NCBI GenBank assembly: GCA_938029995.1
Contig: CALHGI010000342.1
Location: forward strand, 1 to 9,630
Reading direction: 5' to 3'
From: an uncultured cyanobacterium
Lineage (GTDB): Bacteria; Cyanobacteriota; Cyanobacteriia; Phormidesmidales; Phormidesmidaceae
DNA length: 9,630 nt
Both the position numbers and the translations under genes were made by a program. The notes under the pieces were generated by a model. It had not been told where the DNA came from. It saw only the letters and a list, made by a program, of their open reading frames with translations, and searched no databases. The number at the start of each line of letters is the position of its first letter. Positions within the stretch are counted from its first letter, which is position 1. This document shows, piece after piece, positions 5,990 through 9,630 of the stretch.

Positions 5990-6760
5990 ATGACCGTTAC
6001 GGTTTCTCAGATTCTCCATTGGAAGCAGGAGGGGCGAGCCATTGCGGCACTCACGGCTTGGGACTATCTTTCGGCCCAGCTGGTGGATGCGGCGGGGGTG
6101 GATATTGCGTTGGTGGGTGACTCGTTGGCTATGACGGTGTTGGGCTATGACACCACGGTCCCCCTGACGTTAGATGAGATTATGCACCATGCGAAGGCGG
6201 TACGTCGTGGCTTGACGAAGGCTTTGATGGTGGTGGATTTACCATTTCTGAGTTACCAGGTGAGTCCTGAGCAGGCCCTGGCCAATGCGGGCAAGGTGAT
6301 GAAAGAAACGGGGGCCCAGGCGGTGAAATTGGAGGGTGGTCAGCCTGCGATGGCGGCTACGGTCTCTAGTTTGACCCAGGTGGGTATTCCGGTCATGGGC
6401 CATGTGGGGCTGACGCCCCAGTCGGTGCATCAGTTTGGGGGGTTTCGTAAGCAGGGTAAAACCTCTGAGGAGGCCGAGCGGATTTTGCAGGAAGCTCAGG
6501 CTTTGGAGCGGGCAGGGGCATTTGCGGTGGTGTTAGAACATATCCCGGCTGATGTGGCCAAGTCCATTACCCAGGTCTTGGGGATTCCCTCCATTGGCAT
6601 TGGGGCGGGCCCCCACTGTGATGGCCAGGTGCTGGTGACTTCAGATTTGTGGGGGTTATCGGCTTGGCAGCCACCGTTTGCGAAGCCCCTGGTGGATCTG
6701 CGATCGCAAGCCATCCAGGCGGCCCAGCAATTTTGTGACCAAGTCCGCCAAACCGACTAA
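5990..6760 (+). CDS. panB: 3-methyl-2-oxobutanoate hydroxymethyltransferase (ketopantoate synthase)
   Basis: PanB transfers a hydroxymethyl group from 5,10-methylene-tetrahydrofolate to 2-oxoisovalerate to make ketopantoate, the first committed step to pantothenate and coenzyme A. It is a cytoplasmic TIM-barrel enzyme. Family motifs are intact: LTAWDYLSA (21-29), [12 protein letters not shown] with Mg ligand D44, VVDLPF with D83, VKLEGG with K113 and E115, [12 protein letters not shown] (135-146) and LEHIPADVA with the catalytic glutamate E183, then IGIGAG (202-207). At 256 residues it is a normal, complete PanB. The ATG at 5990 gives the usual short N-terminus; no clear ribosome binding site precedes it. 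It is separated by over 140 bases from both neighbours, so it is probably a single-gene unit. panC is not in the window. Coding strand is markedly G-rich. Confidence 0.97.
   Translation: MTVTVSQILHWKQEGRAIAALTAWDYLSAQLVDAAGVDIALVGDSLAMTVLGYDTTVPLTLDEIMHHAKAVRRGLTKALMVVDLPFLSYQVSPEQALANAGKVMKETGAQAVKLEGGQPAMAATVSSLTQVGIPVMGHVGLTPQSVHQFGGFRKQGKTSEEAERILQEAQALERAGAFAVVLEHIPADVAKSITQVLGIPSIGIGAGPHCDGQVLVTSDLWGLSAWQPPFAKPLVDLRSQAIQAAQQFCDQVRQTD
6700..6707. repeat. HIP1 palindrome GCGATCGC
   Basis: This is the second exact HIP1 copy, near the 3' end of panB. Confidence 0.85.
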
Positions 6761-6840
6761 CTCCAGTCTGTTTGCAGCGGAGTTCACAAATACGGCTAAG
6801 CTGGCAATGGAACCCGGTCTGACATTGTGCAGTCAACCTT

Positions 6841-6896
6841 CAAGATTCCCATTCGTCTCCAGACCTCAGAAATCTTGGGCGAATCTCTTATATAAG
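6841..6896 (+). promoter_or_regulatory. Inverted repeat and possible -10 upstream of the ExoD-family gene
   Basis: CAAGATT (6841-6847) and AATCTTG (6871-6877) form a 7-bp inverted repeat enclosing a small GTCT-CC-AGAC hairpin (6855-6864). Just downstream CTTATATAAG (6887-6896) is a perfect palindrome that contains a -10-like TATATA or TATAAG, but no matching -35 is present. The rest of the 158-base gap after panB shows no T-tracted terminator. Confidence 0.3.
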
Positions 6897-6918
6897 TAAC
6901 TTCTAAACTGACTGATTT

Positions 6919-7590
6919 ATGGCTAAGCTATCCGCTGAACTTCAGCGCTATTTTTTAGATGCTCCATCCGTCACCCCCACGTCCCACGAAACGGCTGCCG
7001 CTGGAGTGGCTACACCGGGTAGCGACGATGTCACATTAAAAGAGCTTCTCACCCTGGGGGGGGAGCGCACGTTTGGCTTTTTGTTTGTTTTGCTATCTTT
7101 GCCGTCGGCATTGCCCGTGCCAGCACCGGGTTATTCCATTCCCTTTGGCATTGTGATGTTGCTGCTGGCGTTACAGCTGATTGTGGGGCGGGCCCAGCCC
7201 TGGCTTCCCATGAGCTGGTTGGATAAGGGGTTTGCCCGCACCAAGGTGGCGGGATTTATTACGAAGGGGTTGCCCTGGTTACAAAAAATTGAAGCCGTAT
7301 CGCGGCCCCGGCTAGCCATTATTTGCACGAGCCCGGTGGGGCGGTTGGTGTTAGGACTTGCGATCGCACTCATGTCGATCTGCATGATGATTCCGATTCC
7401 TGGTACCAATACCTTGCCCGCCATCGGCATCTTCGTCATTGGGTTTGGGCTTTTAGACGACGATGGAGCCATTAGCCTCGCAGGACTCACCCTTTGTACC
7501 CTCGCCGTGGGTCTAGTGGCGTCGGTCGTTTTCCTTGGCGCTGAAGTGGTGGACCAAGGTAAAGACTGGGTAAAAGACCTGATTTTCTAG
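6919..7590 (+). CDS. ExoD-family membrane protein
   Basis: This 223-residue integral membrane protein belongs to the ExoD family, named for a rhizobial protein needed for exopolysaccharide production and alkali tolerance. Its biochemical activity is unresolved, so no symbol is given. After a soluble N-terminus (1-45) comes GGERTFGFLF, then the diagnostic segment LPSALPVPAPGYSIPFG (61-77), a hydrophobic stretch to 90, and GRAQPWLP. A second set of membrane segments follows at about 141-158, 164-180 and 185-208, including MIPIPGTNTLPAIGIF. Length is normal for the family. The start ATG has no evident ribosome binding site, but an upstream in-frame start is not supported. The 3' end converges on the TM2-domain gene, with 51 bases between the stops. 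Confidence 0.88.
   Translation: MAKLSAELQRYFLDAPSVTPTSHETAAAGVATPGSDDVTLKELLTLGGERTFGFLFVLLSLPSALPVPAPGYSIPFGIVMLLLALQLIVGRAQPWLPMSWLDKGFARTKVAGFITKGLPWLQKIEAVSRPRLAIICTSPVGRLVLGLAIALMSICMMIPIPGTNTLPAIGIFVIGFGLLDDDGAISLAGLTLCTLAVGLVASVVFLGAEVVDQGKDWVKDLIF
7360..7367. repeat. HIP1 palindrome GCGATCGC
   Basis: This is the third exact HIP1 copy, inside the ExoD-family gene. Confidence 0.85.
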
Positions 7591-7641
7591 GATTACTGTT
7601 TGGTTAGGGCCTCGGTTAGCTGAGCGAGCTGGGTAGTTTTT

Positions 7642-8124
7642 CTACATCAGCTCCGGAAACTCATAGATCACCACCCCCGAGTCGGGACGGTTAGAAATGT
7701 CAGCATAGCCAGACTTCACCATGGCCGTCAGCTCTGCCTCAATCGTCTCAAACGACTGGCCTGTTTCCATCACCGCTTGGGTGACCGTAATCTGACCCTC
7801 GTGGAGTTTGGCCAGTCGCAGCAGCTGCACCATTAAAGTATCTTTGGTGCTAACTTCAGCCGCCACCACTGGCTGCATCTCCAAGGTAGAGGGCCGATCA
7901 CCAAAGATTTGGCGATATCTTTGCTCAGCCATATCGGGAATGAGAAATAGATCGATTAACTGGCCAAACCCAAACAGCCCAAAGGTGCAAAACCACAGCA
8001 GTCCCGAGGCAATTTTGCCGTTGTACAGTCGGTGTAAGCCGCCGATGCCAAATAGCCAGCCCAGCCAGAGCAGGTAGCTAGTGGTTTGACGGGCTTGAAC
8101 TTTTTGGGGCACGATGGCAGACAT
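7642..8124 (-). CDS. TM2-domain membrane protein with winged-helix-like C-terminus
   Basis: This 160-residue protein starts with a TM2 domain (about residues 14-65). Two hydrophobic helices flank the family motif GIGGLHRLYNGK (26-37), followed by QLIDLFLIPDM. A linker (66-93) leads to a soluble region, 94-158, that reads as a compact helix-helix-helix-wing fold. Helices run at about 95-108, 113-121 and 124-139, and a short hairpin ends at VVIYEFPE. This resembles winged-helix domains, but the assignment is by pattern only. TM2 proteins have no single agreed function. It would sit in the membrane with the C-terminal domain probably cytoplasmic. The ATG at 8124 lacks a strong ribosome binding site. 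It is on the same strand as, and 161 bases downstream of, the gene to its right. Confidence 0.85.
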   Translation of the reverse strand: MSAIVPQKVQARQTTSYLLWLGWLFGIGGLHRLYNGKIASGLLWFCTFGLFGFGQLIDLFLIPDMAEQRYRQIFGDRPSTLEMQPVVAAEVSTKDTLMVQLLRLAKLHEGQITVTQAVMETGQSFETIEAELTAMVKSGYADISNRPDSGVVIYEFPELM

Positions 8125-8285
8125 GACTCAACCGGGTGAAGGGCTACACCACATCCAAGTTGACCCCGTTCGCTTTCCTGGGAACAACGACCGGTCTGAA
8201 CGTGGACAAGGTTTGATTATCCCTAGCTTACAAAAACCAAACTAGGACCGTCCATAAAGATATGGTCGGGGTGACCGAACAAAAC
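8125..8285 (-). promoter_or_regulatory. Spacer between the two right-hand minus-strand genes
   Basis: On the minus strand GATAAT (8221-8216) is a 5/6 match to a -10 box and could start the TM2 gene, but no -35 is found 16-18 bases upstream. It abuts an inverted repeat CCTAG/CTAGG (8222-8226 and 8242-8246, 15-base spacer). No convincing terminator for the upstream gene is seen, so read-through is possible. Confidence 0.25.
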
Positions 8286-9630
8286 CTACTCACCCCTGAG
8301 CCTTTGCCATAGTTCCTGGGCTCCGTCCTCACTCATGTTCAACCGTTCACGGGAGTGTTCCCAAAATCGTTCCCACCAGTCATCGGGTTCGGTGTGGTCA
8401 CCGTCATACTCAGTGGGGCGACCTTGGCGACCGTCTACCACCAGGCTGCCGACATAGTCAGCATCGTCGTAGACCTTTTGAATTTGGGCGTGGATTTCCC
8501 GCATGTCATCAGCCGACACCACGCCGTTGCTAGTGGCCTTATAGAACTGCACCGTAACGCGGATGGGGAAATCGGGGTCCCGCTCAATATCTAAATTATC
8601 AATCTCCGTGAACGGGCCTTCCACGGCCCCATGGCCAATGACAGCAGCTTCCACATTGCTACTCTGGCCAACTTTAAATTCTGCTGATTCTTCCATGGGC
8701 ATGGCGTCCGCTACGGCCATGGGCGATGGAGGTAAAAACGCCTGCTTTTGTTTCAGAGGTACCTGGATCAACATCACCATGTTCAGTCCGGCGTCTGTGT
8801 CTTCAGACGTAATGGGACGCTCTCCCGAGGGTAATGGCTCGTCCCCATTTGGTTCAGTTTTAAAATCGCTCAGTCGCTGACCGGTTAAGCTAGTGCGTTC
8901 ACCATTTTGGTTAAAGAAGAGGCGCTGCCCCCAGGTGTGGCCAGCATCAAACCCGTCCCGCTGGTTGTCAATGATGGTGGCGCTGGTGCCTTCGCGGGTG
9001 ACTAGCAGGGTGAGGACGGCAGGGTCCCCAGGATAGGATTGGTAGTTAAAGAGGACGGGGTTAAAGGTGGCTTCATCGCCAGCAGGAATCGGTAAAAATG
9101 CGGCCTGGGCACTGACTAACACATGGCTATCGCGTTCAGCCAACAACGATTTTTCTCTTCCAGTCCAAGAGTCGGGTTCACTGAGGTAGCTGCGCAGGTC
9201 GCCAAGAACATTTTCTAAGGAGACTTGTGCTAAGTCATCTCCTTTTTCGTTCCCGGTGAGGAGATAAACCTGATCCATAGGCACATCGCCCGTCAGGTCG
9301 GAAAAGTTGGGATGGCGAATCACGGGCATTAAATGGAGAGAGTATTCGCCCGTATCAGGATCTTGTTGTTGGACCTGAATGGTCATGTCGCTGATGTTGG
9401 GGCCGACGGCAGAGTTGTCGTAGCGACCGGTATCTTCCCAGGTAACATCGACAATATCCAGGCCCCAGCGGTCAGCCAGGGTTTGGCTGCTTTGGTCATG
9501 GAGCATGGACCGGGTGCGGTCGATTACCTGGCGGTAGTCTTGAAACTGTTGGCGGCGGACAATCCGAGGAGTTTCTGGGGCGGCGGCTGGTGCTGCATCG
9601 GCGGGTATGGATGGCGAAGTTTCGGGTGCT
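8286..9630 (-). CDS. Conserved hypothetical protein, 5' end beyond the window
   Basis: The frame stays open to the right edge with no stop. The first internal Met (9506) is unlikely to be the start: 41 upstream in-frame residues are visible, beginning with an Ala/Pro-rich linker and then RIVRRQQFQDYRQ. At least 447 residues are therefore coded here and the N-terminus is missing. I do not recognise the family. The visible part has no membrane segment. It is acidic, with an Asp/Glu/Pro-rich middle (about 8790-8890) and a C-terminal region rich in Trp, Asp and Arg (starting DDWWERFWEHSRERL). The Ala/Pro linker suggests the visible region is a soluble domain tethered to something further upstream, perhaps a signal peptide or membrane anchor outside the window. 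Codon use is normal throughout. Function unknown. Confidence 0.8.
   Translation of the reverse strand, partial: APETSPSIPADAAPAAAPETPRIVRRQQFQDYRQVIDRTRSMLHDQSSQTLADRWGLDIVDVTWEDTGRYDNSAVGPNISDMTIQVQQQDPDTGEYSLHLMPVIRHPNFSDLTGDVPMDQVYLLTGNEKGDDLAQVSLENVLGDLRSYLSEPDSWTGREKSLLAERDSHVLVSAQAAFLPIPAGDEATFNPVLFNYQSYPGDPAVLTLLVTREGTSATIIDNQRDGFDAGHTWGQRLFFNQNGERTSLTGQRLSDFKTEPNGDEPLPSGERPITSEDTDAGLNMVMLIQVPLKQKQAFLPPSPMAVADAMPMEESAEFKVGQSSNVEAAVIGHGAVEGPFTEIDNLDIERDPDFPIRVTVQFYKATSNGVVSADDMREIHAQIQKVYDDADYVGSLVVDGRQGRPTEYDGDHTEPDDWWERFWEHSRERLNMSEDGAQELWQRLRGE

Noticed and set aside
5979..5990. TGTAAT just before the panB ATG as a -10 for leaderless mRNA
   Set aside because: No -35 lies at a usable distance and the match is weak; kept out of the features.
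7591..7641. Terminator between the convergent ExoD-family and TM2 genes
   Set aside because: Only stems of about four pairs (such as AGCT-gagcg-AGCT) before a short T run are visible; not strong enough to call.
1..9630. Insertion sequences, CRISPR, phage, toxin-antitoxin or defence genes
   Set aside because: I looked on both strands for transposases, regular repeat-spacer arrays and small paired genes and found none; every long frame is explained by the listed genes.

Overview
The window reads as chromosomal DNA from a beta-cyanobacterium. It carries a Form IB RuBisCO operon with its cyanobacterial chaperone (rbcL-rbcX-rbcS), three copies of the cyanobacterial HIP1 palindrome GCGATCGC, and several cyanobacterial-type conserved proteins. 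Moderate GC content and the RbcL sequence suggest a Leptolyngbya/Nodosilinea-like filamentous lineage, but that placement is only an impression. I see no insertion sequence, phage gene, CRISPR array, tRNA or rRNA, and no broken gene.

Layout, left to right. A nucleoside hydrolase (52-984, +) is followed by an unrecognised conserved protein with a Cys/His-rich C-terminus (1068-1655, +). A bidirectional intrinsic terminator (1675-1715) separates these from the convergent RuBisCO operon, which reads right to left: rbcL (2679-4109), rbcX (2151-2546), rbcS (1751-2095). The 554-base gap 4110-4663 is the only long non-coding stretch. It holds the rbcL leader and promoter region, rich in inverted repeats, and a near-consensus sigma70 promoter firing the other way. 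That promoter serves an exported, stand-alone seven-bladed beta-propeller protein (about 4760-5845, +). Next come panB (5990-6760, +) for pantothenate/CoA synthesis and an ExoD-family membrane protein (6919-7590, +). Two minus-strand genes close the window: a TM2-domain membrane protein with a winged-helix-like tail (7642-8124) and an unrecognised conserved protein that runs off the right edge (8286-9630).

How the genes work together: only the rbc genes form a clear functional unit. RbcL ends in the motif that RbcX clamps during L8 assembly, and RbcS completes L8S8. The others look like independent housekeeping or conserved genes with their own spacing and, in places, their own promoters.

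The most interesting non-coding signal is in the rbcL leader. One pyrimidine-rich segment (4157-4169) is complementary both to an upstream leader segment (11 bp) and to the rbcL Shine-Dalgarno itself (9 bp). This is the layout of a two-state translational switch. No wholly new multi-gene system is evident; the remaining findings are modest.
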